Of a stretch of DNA of 64,000 bases, positions 35,921 through 47,541 are shown one piece after another (positions within the stretch are counted from its first letter, which is position 1; each line of letters starts with the position of its first letter). The notes beneath the pieces were generated by a model. It made no database searches and was not told the DNA's origin. It saw only the letters and a program-made list of their open reading frames with translations. A program made the position numbers and the translations under genes. The stretch comes from Membranipora membranacea (lineage: Eukaryota > Bryozoa > Gymnolaemata > Cheilostomatida > Membraniporidae): contig OU612066.1 of assembly GCA_914767715.1 (NCBI GenBank), positions 15,009,001 through 15,073,000 on the forward strand. The letters run 5' to 3'.

Positions 35921-37150
35921 ATATCATAATACTTTCTAGTGCTGCTGATATTATAACTACATTATCTACAGGTGACAAGTGAACAAAAGATGTGGAACAT
36001 CGAATGTAGTGTATGTGTATTGTGTCAAAATAATCAACAGTGTGGTTTTTTTCATGCTCGGCTGTTATCATTCAGATCTCTTTTCAATGGTAGATGATAA
36101 ACACTAATATTTTTTACTTTTAATATCGTAGAACTCCACCTGCGATAAGAAAGCTCCTCATCCAGCAGGAAATTCAGTCTCAATCAATAGATACTAAGTA
36201 ACAAGTAAGTATCTTTCTGTAATTCAAGTGAACTCCCTAGAAAGGTTTATATCTCATTACATCTATCCTTATAATAAGGTGAAAGCTGTTTCCAGTTGTA
36301 TATGTATATACACCCCATGATATAATACCAAATTATGAGATTGTTTTATCTGTGTTACCCGCTCAGGATTTCTTTATACTCAGCTACAACATATAACAAA
36401 TAATTCTGTATCCTTTATTCTAGCTGTAAAAATGGCTCATAGTGATTGACTCATGATTTAGTCTCCACTATCATCGTTCATTATGCACAAAATTATGTTT
36501 GGATAGCATAAGGTGGTAAAGACAGCAGGCGCTGACCCAAGCAGCAGGCATTGTTTATAAAATGAACTGACAAATGTAATTATGATTTTGTTTCATCTTC
36601 ATTGTTTAAACGATAGATGAGTAACCTCACAGGTCATGGCTAGCTGAGTGAGAAAATAAATGTCATGAGTGCCATGGTGGACTCTCAACACAGCTAGAGG
36701 CTACACAAGATAAGACAAATTGATAATTGTAGAAGTTGTGTAAAATGTTGAACTCTTTGAACAGAAATGCAGGTCATTTGTGTTGCCGCAAGACTTTAGC
36801 ATGTAATTTGGTATCAAATTTGGTGACAAGTTTTGTTTGGTATCATATGTACCTGCCTATGTCAGGTGTTCCATCAGGAGTGAGAATATGTGTTCGGCCC
36901 ACACTCGGTTGGAATCCCGGGCTGCATTGGATTTCCCATCAGGTAACCTATAAGCATTAGTGGATTTTACTCTTGCAAAGAAACTGTTGAAAGCTGAAAT
37001 TTTTTGCATCACTTTTTCTAGCTGAAACACAAGGCAACTTTTGAATGCGGTTTGGCAAGCCCTTGCAAAGCAACAAGTGAAGCTATACTAGCCCTGTTCA
37101 CACGGCCACGGGCTAAGGGTATACAATAAAACGATAATTAATTGACATTT
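35921..37150. other. Region after small membrane-protein gene, no clear gene
   Basis: Possible extra splice sites occur (acceptor before 36132, donor AAG|GTAAGT near 36206), which might be untranslated 3' exons of the preceding gene. No coding region is supported. Confidence 0.4.
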
Positions 37151-37169
37151 TCTTGAGGGTTTACTATAC

Positions 37170-37826
37170 GGGTGGCAGACATTTCGCCAATGTACATTTT
37201 GCCAATGCTATGTTTTGCCAATTACATTTCGCCAATCATACATTGCCAAAGACATTTCGCCAATCTTATTTTGCCAATCACATTTCGCCAAAGATGTTTT
37301 GCCAATTTTATTTTGCCAAAGACATTTCGCCAAAGATGTTTTGCCAATTTTATTTTGCCAATCACATTTCGCCAAAGATGTTTTGCCAATTTTATTTTGC
37401 CAATCACATTTCGCCAAAGATGTTTTGCCAATCTCAGTTTGCCAATCTCATTTTGCCAAAGATATTTTGCCAATCTCATTTTGCCGATCATAAATTGCCA
37501 ATAACATTTCGTCAACCCAATTGCCAATCAAGGCGTAGAAACATTCATTCCATAAATGCTTCATGAAGATGGTAAGGAATGCGTACCGGGTCAACTGTCG
37601 GTATGGGACGACTCCAATTGTTTTTGAGCACGCGCAATCAGCACTTATTGACTGTTCCCTATTCATGGTTCTGGTTTTACTATCCTGATCCCTTTTTGCT
37701 GTGACCGTTACAATTACCGATATCAGCACCCGTATTTTTTCCAAAAAATTCCGATTTCAGATTAGATTGTCGACCGCAAAACTGGATTTGTATTTGCTGT
37801 GATCTAAAGTTTAATGACAGATAGTA
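37170..37826 (+). repeat. 14-bp GCCAA array with conserved 3' flank, copy A
   Basis: From about 37170 to 37530 a degenerate 14-bp unit of form GCCAAT-NNN-ATTTT/TTTC repeats about 24 times (GCCAATCTTATTTT, GCCAAAGATGTTTT and GCCAATCACATTTC variants alternate). The array is followed by about 300 bp of unique-looking sequence (TAAGGAATGCGTACCGGGTC, CCCTTTTTGCTGT). The same array and flank, in inverted orientation, occur at 41865-42455. Because 14 is not a multiple of 3, open frames appear on both strands; these are artefacts. Confidence 0.85.
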
Positions 37827-37858
37827 AGCAATATAGTTTGGTATTAGACACCATATCT

Positions 37859-38374
37859 CAGGGGTGCCCAACCTATGGCTCATGAGCCATCTCGGCTTTT
37901 TGGGTGGCTCATTTTAATATTTGCAAATTTCACGCGCTTTTCGGCGTGAATTTCATGCATTCAATTCATGCATGTACAATGTACATTAAATGTATGTATA
38001 GTGTATACAAGTTCATTGTACTGGGTGCCTGCATTGTACATATGTGTGTAGAATTGTCTTCTTGCAGACTTGCCAACCTAAATTTTCCAAAATGCTTATA
38101 AAAATTTGCAAAATGCTTAAAATGCTTACAAAACTCCAGGGCGCCTCATATGACCAGAAATTGCCTCAAAGAATGTTTGCGCTACGCGCATAATCTCACA
38201 CAATGACTATGCTTTGCTTTGGTATTTTTGCCAGCGCTTATACATGAATGAATATGATACATATATATCACTGACTGTTTCCATGTTGTCTACACGTGAC
38301 GCAACGAGGTCAGCTCATTTGGTTTGATTGATTTTTTAAATGGCTCATGTGAGAGAAAAGGTTGGGCACCCCTG
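37859..38374. mobile_element. hAT-type nonautonomous DNA transposon
   Basis: A 516-bp element whose ends are perfect inverted repeats CAGGGGTGCCCAACCT (16 bp), a typical hAT terminus. It is flanked by an exact 8-bp target-site duplication CCATATCT (37851-37858 and 38375-38382). It carries no transposase and is best called a MITE. It lies just beyond the end of array copy A. Confidence 0.92.
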
Positions 38375-38499
38375 CCATATCTATTCAGGGCGGGGGGGGG
38401 AGGGGGAGAGACTATGAACGTTTATTCTGCTGTTCAGTCATACATTAATTAAGCACCTACATGAATAATTATAATAATATGTTATAAGCACACACTGAT

Positions 38500-38542
38500 A
38501 TGATATAATATAATATAATATAATATAATATAATATAATGTG
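38500..38542. repeat. TAATA pentamer microsatellite
   Basis: About eight to nine tandem copies of ATAAT/TATAA. The surrounding 38.4-38.88 kb stretch has no gene. Confidence 0.7.
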
Positions 38543-38886
38543 AATGGTTGAACATCAGAGGTCTATAATATATGAAAAGAAATATCTTTCCTATTCACAT
38601 CCATCCTTGACTGTTGCCGGTTAGTTCATGCAATTCTTGCTGAGATTGTCCATCCAAAGAGTTCGAGCTTAAAACATTTGCAGGCATAGGTTAAGGCAAA
38701 ATGGTTGCCGAATGTTGCACCTGGAAAACATCAGCAACATGAAGGTGCTGGCTATCTATGCATTGTGGTACTGATATAATCACCAATATTAATTTACCAA
38801 TAATTTTATGATAATAATAACCTCTACAAATTCATAATATACGTATAAATCTCAAAAAGGAAATTTTTTTAGTTGATATTCTTTGT

Positions 38887-39503
38887 TCACATTCTAAACA
38901 TTCTACCTTTTCCTTGGTGATGAAATTTTGGCCATAGGTGTTTTTTCTGCGGTTGGTCTTGTACAATGGTGGATTTCGACAGGTTTACACTGCAAGATTT
39001 ATTATCTGCGCTACTGGAACGCATAGGTCTTTGCCTCCACGCAGGGTAGTAATTGCTACGTACAGCTTTCAATGTGTTGCTGGTTTTGAGTATTTCCTTT
39101 CTTTTGCCAATTGAGATCTTAGTCATGTCAGTACTGAGTGGTTGAGTAAAGTTATTTTGAGATGGACCTGGTTTTCCAGTGATGGTAGTGTAGTAGTAGT
39201 TAATTTTGTCGACAAACTGCTGGGGTGAACGCAGCAATCCGTCTAAAACATAAAGTGGGATGGTGTCTTTGTCCTTTTGTTTGGATCTAGTGTCTTTACG
39301 CCTAGCCACCAGTTAGCAGAACCTGCCTTAAGGCTGTATCTTTGTACTATATGATAACTTGTTTGGGATCTGGTAATAAGACAATCAAGGGTTGAGAGTA
39401 GATGGGTTTTCCCCTGTTGAAAACTGACAAAAAATGTTGTTATCTTCTCAACACAACTAGGCAAGGTCGAGTGTAGAACCAATATATATACTTTTACTGG
39501 CAA
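38887..39503 (-). pseudogene. Non-LTR retrotransposon fragment, endonuclease-RT linker
   Basis: Two overlapping minus-strand frames (39503-39243 and 39309-38887) encode KAGSANWWLGVKTL, then LRSPQQFVDKINYYYTTI, then MTKISIGKRKEILKTSNTLK followed by YYPAW. This is the linker before the RT domain and resembles the corresponding segment of the 31.5-33.3 kb element (SLGEIKRHLYKLDTTKST, FPTWLS). A frameshift separates the frames and no RT core follows. Confidence 0.55.
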
Positions 39504-39740
39504 CGAAAGTCATCTCATTAGAATTGTTTTGCACTCAGTACATATGAATGCAAATGAAACTCAGTGCCAATGAAGAACTCACATTCAAACTTCTTCAGGA
39601 ATTTTAAATTCTTTTTAAGATTCTTTTACCAAATTTTTAAAACACGATCTTTTTTAGTTGTCACTTTTTATATGACGAGACTTTTAAAGGTTTAACACTC
39701 ATTGTGAAAATCAATAGTCAGATTAAAGATAATAATTGTA

Positions 39741-40320
39741 ATGGAGCACCTGTGTGACAGTTTTAATAACAGTAAAACTACGCAAGGAATATTTTTTAGA
39801 TTTCAGCAAGGCTTTGACACCATCAACCATGATATTTTAATTAAAAGATTGCCTTTTTATAATTTTATAAATGATGTATGTAATTTGCTGAAATCTTATT
39901 TAGAAAACGGAAAGCAATTCGTCAAGATCAACGATCATTTCAGTATACAATAAAATAGGTCGATATAGGAGTCCGGATCAGGGATCCGTATTAGGTCCAA
40001 TTTTATATTTAATATTAATTAATGATTTGGTTATACCCGCGCCAATGTTTAAATATATTCTCTTTGCCGACGACACAAATATATCTTCCAATGATCACAA
40101 AATTAAAAAAAAGCTCATAAAATTGAACGATGGTGCTTGAGTAATGAATTGATTTTAAACTATACAAAAACAAAAACAAACAAATTTTAGATCCTGAACA
40201 GTACCATATAAAACTTGGTAATCAGGTTTTAAAGACAAAAAAATAGCACATCATTTCTCGGCATTCACCTTGATGAGAGCATAGTTTTGAAATCAAATAC
40301 GTTTTTCGGAAATTGACACC
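39741..40320 (+). pseudogene. Non-LTR retrotransposon RT fragment
   Basis: Degraded RT core: GFDTINHDILIKRL (motif A region), YLENGKQFVKIN, a frame-broken GSVLGPILY block near 39975, and LFADDTNISSN (motif C) near 40065. At least one frameshift and several stops separate the blocks. It is head-to-head with the minus-strand linker fragment at 38.9-39.5 kb. Further to 41.19 kb no gene is seen. Confidence 0.7.
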
Positions 40321-41190
40321 TATTGTCATCTAAATGACACCTATTCACTTCAAAAATCCGTCCACATAGCTATGTGACCTCTTTCTTTTCTGTGTATCAA
40401 ATTGTGCCCATTGAAAATTGTAAATTGTTACTTTTTAATAATAATTGCGAGTTAGAAATCAAAACCCCGGCCGTAACAGCCATTTGGTGCAAACCTGTTG
40501 AATTTATACCATCTGGGGGAGGAGGGGGCGGCTCCTTTTGCCTTGCGTGAGAGTTTGTGGGGTAAGGGTCGAATCTTGCCAAGTAGGCTGCGTGTCTGGG
40601 CTAGCCTTGTGGAAAGTAGGCTTCATTGTCCTGACATGGTCGCCTCACGATTCCTGGACTTATCCTACCATGCCGCTGCTTTATTTTATTTCACTATTTT
40701 AGTGCATTTATTTTAAATACAATAAATTGTTGCAGGAAAAAAATGATAGATTTTCCTTTCCTCTGTAGGCTAGACCTCTGGCCTGCAACCATTGACTTCA
40801 CACGTTATGTCAATGTTATGTCAACAAATAATCTTTTAAACAATATTATAGCGTCCTGTTAAAACAGCTTACCTTCAACCTTGGTTGCCACCACGGCCGT
40901 CAGTTTATTCAAAATTCATTCTTCCAAACATTATTTTTCACAGATAACATGATAATATTTTTTCTGTCAATCTACTATTCAATTTTTTTTCTTTTCAAGG
41001 CTTATATTGTAAAACATTCTTTGAGAATGAAAATTCTTCCTATAAAGTATTAAAACAAAAATGTGTGCATTCAACATATTATTGAAATGATTTCAATAGG
41101 TTCCTAATTGATGTATGAACGAGCAGCACAATAAACATAAAGAGTAATTTCCAGAATATATATGATGCCATTACTAAACTATATGGCTTA
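40321..41190. other. Non-coding region between RT fragment and TIR element
   Basis: AT-rich, no supported gene. A CTAGCCTTGTGG motif near 40600 resembles one arm of the TAGCCTTGTCA hairpin family. Confidence 0.4.
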
Positions 41191-41855
41191 CCCACTGAAT
41201 TAAATTCTTCTCATGGAATGGAAGTAGTATCATGACATCATCCAGTTGAAACACTCAACACAGGGACTGCTCTGACATTAATCTGATTGGCTGTCCCTAC
41301 TGGCATGAAAAATATAGCCTGGGAAATTCACTTGTCTACAAAACTGCAAACAGTGATAAAACATTCTGCGCATGCTCAGCTCTGGGCATGAGCTGATCTC
41401 TGCAAAATTGAGTCTCGGAATTCCGAAGCCATCTGATTGGCTACCTGCTCTGGTGACATATTCCCCAAAGCGTGCGGATTTGTTATTAATAGTTATCCTC
41501 TCTTGCCATTATTAGTTGATTTTGATTGACAGTTTATGCAGGAGATATCCCATTTCCCCTTTCCAAAGTCGCAATCAGAACCCAAACTAAACTCATTGTT
41601 CTTGCACATGCGCAAATTCAAGTCACGCATGATGCATACTTAGCCTTACGGCACCTGCTTTGTGGTAATGATAGCCTAGTTTATCAGTGATCTACATGCC
41701 CAGTCAGATCACGAGAGTCAGTATGGTGATAAAATGCCTTTAACGTCAATGATTTGGGCTTTTCTAAAATGCTACTAGGGACTGGCTATTTTTGCTTGCC
41801 CTTTTTTTGGCAAAAGAAAGCTAATGATGCTATTCCAGATATGGAATTCAATGGG
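41191..41855. mobile_element. 665-bp TIR DNA transposon (nonautonomous)
   Basis: Ends CCCACTGAATT and AATTCAATGGG are near-perfect 11-bp inverted repeats, flanked by the 4-bp repeat CTTA (41187-41190 and 41856-41859). No open frame of note. A deleted, inverted copy lies at about 60531-60818 inside the 5' untranslated intron of secreted copy 4. The two copies share both ends and are clearly related over about 290 bp. Confidence 0.8.
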
Positions 41856-41864
41856 CTTACCATC

Positions 41865-42455
41865 TGACATTACACATTTTTGATGATAGCAAATACAAAA
41901 CCAGATTTGCGGTCAACGATCTAGTCTGAAATCTGAATTTTTTGGATAAAATATAGGAGCTGATATCGGTAATGGTAATGGTGACAGCAAAAAGGGATGA
42001 GGATAGTAGAACCAGAACCATGAGAAGGGAACAATCAATTGGATTCGTCCCATCCCGACAGTTGACCCGGTACGCATTCCTTACCATCATCATGAAGCCT
42101 TTTTGGAACGAATATTTGTACGCCTCAATTGGCAATTGGCGATGACGAAATGTCATTGGCAATTTATGATTGGCAAAATATCTTTGGCAAAATATGATTG
42201 GCACAATGAGATTGGCAAAATGTGACTGGCAAAATGAATTTGGCAAAATGTCTTTGGCAAAATGTGACTGGCAAAATGAGATTGGCAAAATGTATTTGGC
42301 AAAATGTGATTGGCAAAATAAGATTGGCAAAACATCTTTGGCGAAATGTGATTGGCAAAATAAGATTGGCGAAATGTCTTTGGCGAAATGTGATTGGCGA
42401 TTTGTGATTGGCAAAACATAGCATTGGCAAAATGTACATTGGCGAAATGTAGCGG
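41865..42455 (-). repeat. 14-bp GCCAA array with conserved flank, copy B (inverted)
   Basis: Reverse-complement relative of copy A: about 250 bp of flank (41865-42115) and then the array (about 42130-42455, seen on the plus strand as ATTGGCAAAAT units). Both the order of some variant units at the array edge and the flank are shared with copy A, so the array and flank moved as one unit. Nearly 4 kb separates the inverted copies. Confidence 0.85.
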
Positions 42456-42600
42456 ATTCAAAATTCTTACTATACACGGCACTAGAACAGTGAATACAGT
42501 ATGCTGCATTCTAGTCAACAACCTTGAACGTGAGCTGATTGCTGGCAGGTCATGAAGTCTATCGAGTGTATAGGGAATTACCAGACTGGGTCTTCCCAAC

Positions 42601-42803
42601 ATCCCTGATACGTACACCCGTGATATATACACCTCTGATATATACACCCCTGATACATACACCCCTGATACATACACCCCTGATATATACACCCCTGATA
42701 CATACACCCCTGATACATACACCCCTGATACATACACCCCTGATACATACACCAATGATACATGAACCCCTGATACATACACCCCTGATACATGCACCCC
42801 ACC
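42601..42803. repeat. 15-bp minisatellite (ACACCCCTGATACAT)
   Basis: About 13 tandem copies with few substitutions. As the period is a multiple of three, all six frames read as repetitive peptides; none is considered a gene. Confidence 0.9.
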
Positions 42804-42949
42804 TTGCCTGAGATAGGGATAGCACTGGTTGTGTGCCGCTGCTTTCTCAGTTGCTCTGTCATTATTCAAGTTTTACCTAAGTTAAAGTGTAGATACAGAT
42901 TTCATACTTCTGCCCCTGAGGGAACTCAACGTGGTGATCGCAACCGTCT

Positions 42950-43342
42950 ATGCAGATTACACCTATATTATACGACAGAGAGGATATTCTACTTATAAAA
43001 AGTGAATCTTATGATATCAAAGGACTCATCAATGTAGATCATGCGCTATTATATAGACTGTCACTTCCGGTAAACAAAGGATTAACAAAAAAGCGCAGGA
43101 CCAAGAGGGGCACTCGTGCAGGCAAGCGGAATAAGTATCAACATTCCAGTGCAATAACGACCAACAACAATAGAAAGCCAAGTAATAACATTGTTGTACC
43201 TATAAATAGAACTGTACAGCGGATCGCATTCTTGCCTACCATTCTATACACCATCTGCCGCTCACTTAATTTATGGAAACTCGCAGAGCTTAAAAAGGGA
43301 TCGTTGCGTCAGAAATTCCCTGTACCAAGGATTGGGCAGTAG
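42950..43342 (+). pseudogene. Non-LTR retrotransposon 5' fragment (tentative)
   Basis: A 130-codon frame with a basic KKRRTKRGTRAGKR stretch followed by polar sequence. This resembles the region just upstream of the endonuclease in many CR1-like ORFs, where an RGxRGGxRK basic motif is common. No endonuclease motif follows. A host gene cannot be excluded. Confidence 0.4.
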
Positions 43343-43970
43343 ATAGTTATTGCCCATGGCTTTCTATTTAACCCAAGTGATGTGTCTGGTTAATGACCCT
43401 GTGACGTAGGAGGGTCCTTATATTATTGCTCATGACTCAAGGCAGTAATAACAAAGGCTATTCATGCATTATAGTAATGTTATTGAATTCATACAAATTG
43501 TCATATCTCGCAAACTAATTGGGATTTCTCCAAATGATCTTCTGTGTCCACTAATTGAAACATTGTCTACCATCTAGAAGTAAAAATTTTTGCTAAACTT
43601 CATTTTTTGAGTGACCCAATGGAACATTGTTTTGGTATTGCTCATGAATATACTAGGTAATTCGGTTGCTTTCACAGCATGGTCTTTGGATTAGCCAATG
43701 ACATGTTAGTATTTTGTGTTTGTCTATTGATACGCAGTTTTATAGTCTGTTTAGGTAATGAAAGGCATTAGATAGTAAATACGACACTATGTCTATCGGT
43801 GGGCCGGCAAATTTCTCAAGTGATTTTTCAAAGGCTAGGTCAACAACAAATAGTCAACCAGCGTGATATGATGCACTACTTTCAATCTGATAATTGATGA
43901 TATATTTGAAAAGCCTTGTTCGAGCCAAGCAGGTAAGATGTCAAAAGCTGTCAGCATACATAGAAGGATA
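43343..43970. other. Non-coding stretch
   Basis: No gene, repeat or regulatory element recognised. Confidence 0.4.
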
Positions 43971-43979
43971 CTATACGCA

Positions 43980-44838
43980 TGATAATAGGCTTCCTTCCGG
44001 ACCTGTTTATACTCTTATTCTGCATTAGGATAAACACATCGACAGAGCAGCAGCCATCCTATACTCTAAGTGAGTATTGAAAATAATATTTGATATGGTA
44101 GATAGAATTATTTTTTGTCGAGAAGTATGACACATTGGTATTGTGTTTATGATACAATCGGTGCTGCTCTGCAATCAATCCAGTAAAAATGCAAACTTGA
44201 CCAGTAAAAGTAGCTATTTATAGTTTTTGATGGGTGGAACAACAAATGACGGTAAAGCAAACAACATCCCTGACTCAAGATGTTGGTCTTCCATTTATTT
44301 TTCATCTATCACTGTGTTTTTTTGTGTAGGTATGCCAAACAGATGCATTGCAGCGGGTCGTGACAGCAAGGACGCCTATGTAAACTCTCAACTCTTTGGA
44401 TAAAAGCCACTTCCGTAAGTGTTAATCACAATTTATAATACTTGTATATTATTTTCCATATTTTCGTCTAAAATACAATCTATTAATGCTGTGTTTTGAG
44501 CACAAAAGCGCTGATTTCTACTAGTGTTGCATTATCATGCAAAAAACAGTCACTTTGATCACATTATATGAAATGGCATCAGGTATGCCTGTGTATTGTG
44601 CGATTTCGAACAGACAAGACTATATTATGATTGCTATTATCACATTTTCTGAATTCTGGTTCATTTTTGATTAGATTGAAGTTAAAAAAAGATGCTATTC
44701 TCCGGGCTGGTAAACCCTTCGAAACCCTGAGCCAGCAGTGCCTGAGGAAGGCAGCGGTAGTACTAGGGCCTCAAGACGGATTGTAAGAGATATTCTCTCT
44801 CCATATTCAAGTTCCAATGCGCAGGCATCTTTTACAGG
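43980..44838 (+). pseudogene. Possible THAP-domain relic
   Basis: Exon-like pieces with good splice signals: a short hydrophobic leader frame near 43980 (donor GTGAGT) and a piece after TGTGTAG at 44331 encoding MPNRCIAAG. A third piece after TTGATTAG near 44674 encodes LKLKKDAIL. MPNxC-AAG and the LKxDA-I end resemble the start and end of a THAP zinc finger. However, the second cysteine is replaced by arginine, the middle is missing and a stop follows. Low confidence. Confidence 0.22.
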
Positions 44839-47016
44839 TACGAATCATAATTTATGTGCTACCCCTGATTGTACTCTGCTCCGATCGATTTGTAAAGAAA
44901 ATCTTGAGCTAACATATCAATTAGTATCTTTGACACTATTATCCGTAATAGTAAATTTTATCTGCCATAAGAAAATGATGCCGTTTTGTTTGTTTTAGTC
45001 TCTATAGGGTGCACTGGGTGTGTATTTATAATTAATTTCTATGCAGCAACATGATTGCACAACCACCGGAAAGAAGCTTGTTAAGACAGGTTTATTTAAA
45101 TATTATTGTGCCAACATACGATCTTTAGCCACATATGCTGCTCCTGTTTAGTTTTTATTGTAAATCTATCCTCATTGCATGATTTTATTTTCGATCAGAG
45201 CAAGAGGCATTTGTAAAAATAGCTGATGATCTAGATGGCTAGAATGCATGTGGAATTTTCCCCTTGCTACTTGTTAACCATTGACATGGGTCACAAAGTG
45301 AGATTACGGGTTAATTTTATGGGTGATTTACACAGTATTATTTTCAATATTTATGGATATATTAAATGTTCTACTCATAGACATAATATTAAACTATTTA
45401 AATCATTATTCATACAATTATTGAGTCAATTACCCCCATAAGACATAAGACATAAAGTAATAATAATAATTATCATTAGCCATTTTTTTATCCCACCTAC
45501 ATATATGCAGACAATTTCATAATTAAAGTTTTAGTTTTTTTTGCAATTTAATTAGAATGAGAAGCCCCAACAAGATCTTTTATCACGCAAGATTTTAACC
45601 TTCCTTTTTATTACCTCCAGCGTATTAATATTATCCACCATATATTTTCATTGGCAAACTAATATTTATTAAGTCAATGATTTTTACAGACAATTTCATT
45701 ATTACCATTATAGCTTTTTTTGTTAATTAATTTTAACCAGTCATCTTATAACTGTAGGTTTTAACGTAAAATAATCAATAAACAATAACCTATCTTTGGC
45801 GACGAGGTTTTAAGGAATAAATTAAGTTGGCGGGCAATGGATGCGCCCAGGATATGTGTGCAGGCACTGTGATCTTAACTTCTCATCACAAGCGAGACAA
45901 GAAAAACTGTATAGAGTGTTTAGAACTCATGGATAGTCAAAATTTAAATCTATTTTACCGTTTGGCGATTCCTGATCTGGTGTAAATCATATTGAGATCT
46001 CAAAATTAAATGTCGCATCCTTGGGTCTGCTGTTCTTGTAAAATTAAAACAAACTTATAGTTTTTGGATCAATTTGTAAATTGCATCTTTTTATTCTGGA
46101 ACGAAAAATGGTCTTTTATCCAAATGATTATCATATTGGATTAGTATTTTGATATATTATTATTATATTATTGTGGAGCTTTCCAACTCATCGTTTTTTT
46201 ATGTGAGAAAAGCATCTAAAGAACAGCAAATACATAATCAGTGAGATCAAAACATAATATTAAATAATTAATGTGACAGGAAGAATTTGAATTAAAAGCT
46301 GAATTTGCGACAAAGAGTTCCTATATCTCAATTATTACGCAAGAAATAGTAAATTGGAACGACAACAAAGCAAGCTCTAATCAATAAATACAGTAGTACA
46401 TGATCAAAATGCAAGGCCAAAATTCAATGCAAAATTCAATTTATGGGGTAAGAGACCTTTAATTTCGCGTGTGAAACCAATGGCTCCTATCTTTAATTCC
46501 TTGTTTTTACACCTCTTGTATTGTTGCATTTGTAGCTGCATCTTTAGGATACCCAGATGTCCCAGTTTAACTGAAATGATAATATTATTTAATCATGCAG
46601 TTTTTTTAAAAAGAAATTGAAGATATAGAATAGAAGTTTTTAAAATGTTTAACAATAATGATTTGTGATCTGTTCATGTAGGAAGGGAGAAATTACAAAA
46701 CTGCATTAGAATCATTGTTTGATAGATGTCTGGATATGGATCAGCTACTAAGCAATAGGGCCTCTATCTGTACTGTTATTATTAGTGGTTATATTTAGAT
46801 GTTCAAGCAGGAGTCGAGAGGTGGGCACGTGGTGGTGTTTAACATGATTCACCAACTTGTCAATTTCAAGAACTACTGATAAAATTTATCCGCAACTCAA
46901 GTTGTTACCAATTATATAATAATTATATAATAATTGTAAAATTTAATTGAATAAAATTATAAATTAAGTTTGCAAAAGAAATATAATAACATACTTACCA
47001 TTGCTAATCATCATAC

Positions 47017-47221
47017 TTGCAGCAGAAGAACACCACACCATTCAGGGCTGTATCATTCTCTTCAGCTGAATCGCAATCCAACTCTTGTTGTATCCCACAT
47101 ACAAAGGACCCAGTTGGACACCGTCGACTATCTAACCAATCACCCCATTCTCTACCGACCCCTTCAACAGTTGTTGACGTAAGGCTGTCATTCGCTCGAC
47201 AAAACATTCTCAGATTGTTCA
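47017..47221 (-). other. Isolated VMO-I domain exon
   Basis: A minus-strand exon with a good acceptor (CTTTTTTAG) and donor (AA|GTATGA). It encodes NNLRMFCR, then REWGDWLDSRRCPTGSFVCGIQ, then ENDTALNGVVFFCC. These are the signature blocks of the vitelline membrane outer layer protein I fold: WGxW, CPxGxFxxG, DDTALNGxxxxC. The piece runs from the end of one internal repeat to the end of the next. No other VMO-I exon was found on either side, so it is probably a captured or orphaned exon; it sits between decayed NUP210 exons 29 and 31. Confidence 0.7.
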
Positions 47222-47434
47222 CTAAAAAAGAAGATGGTGGGTAATTTTCATCTAGTCATTGATTCGTGAAAACAAAATATGCAAATTTGACGGGTAGGGA
47301 GGATGAAAAATCACTGAGTAAATGGTGACCTGCTTGCAGAGATAAACATTAACAAACATAATTGCAATATTATTCTAAAGGCATTCAATTTCAGCTTGTA
47401 GCTTCATGTTCAGGAGTTTGTCACCCGAGAAGTC

Positions 47435-47541
47435 TAAGTCTAAGTCTAAGTCTAAGTCTAAGTCTAAGTCTAAGTCTAAGTCTAAGTCTAAGTCTAAGTC
47501 TAAGTCTAAGTCTAAGTCTAAGTCTAAGTCTAAGTCTAAGT
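47435..47541. repeat. CTAAGT hexamer array inside duplicated NUP210 exon 31
   Basis: About 18 copies of AAGTCT (= CTAAGT rotated). To the left is CATGTTCAGGAGTTTGTCACC and to the right TTCAGTACAGCAGGTCATC, which match exon 31 at about 23517 and 23608. The source exon has GCTAAGTCTG at exactly this place. The repeat therefore replaced or expanded from part of the exon copy. Confidence 0.85.

Noticed and set aside
37170..37530. CRISPR-like array
   Set aside because: Units are degenerate 14-mers without unique spacers, in an intron-rich animal genome.
37153..37566. Long open frames in several phases across the GCCAA array
   Set aside because: The period of 14 bp keeps stops away on both strands; the peptides are translations of a simple repeat.
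42153..42869. 238-codon frame across the second GCCAA array and the minisatellite
   Set aside because: It runs through two unrelated tandem repeats and has no non-repetitive domain.
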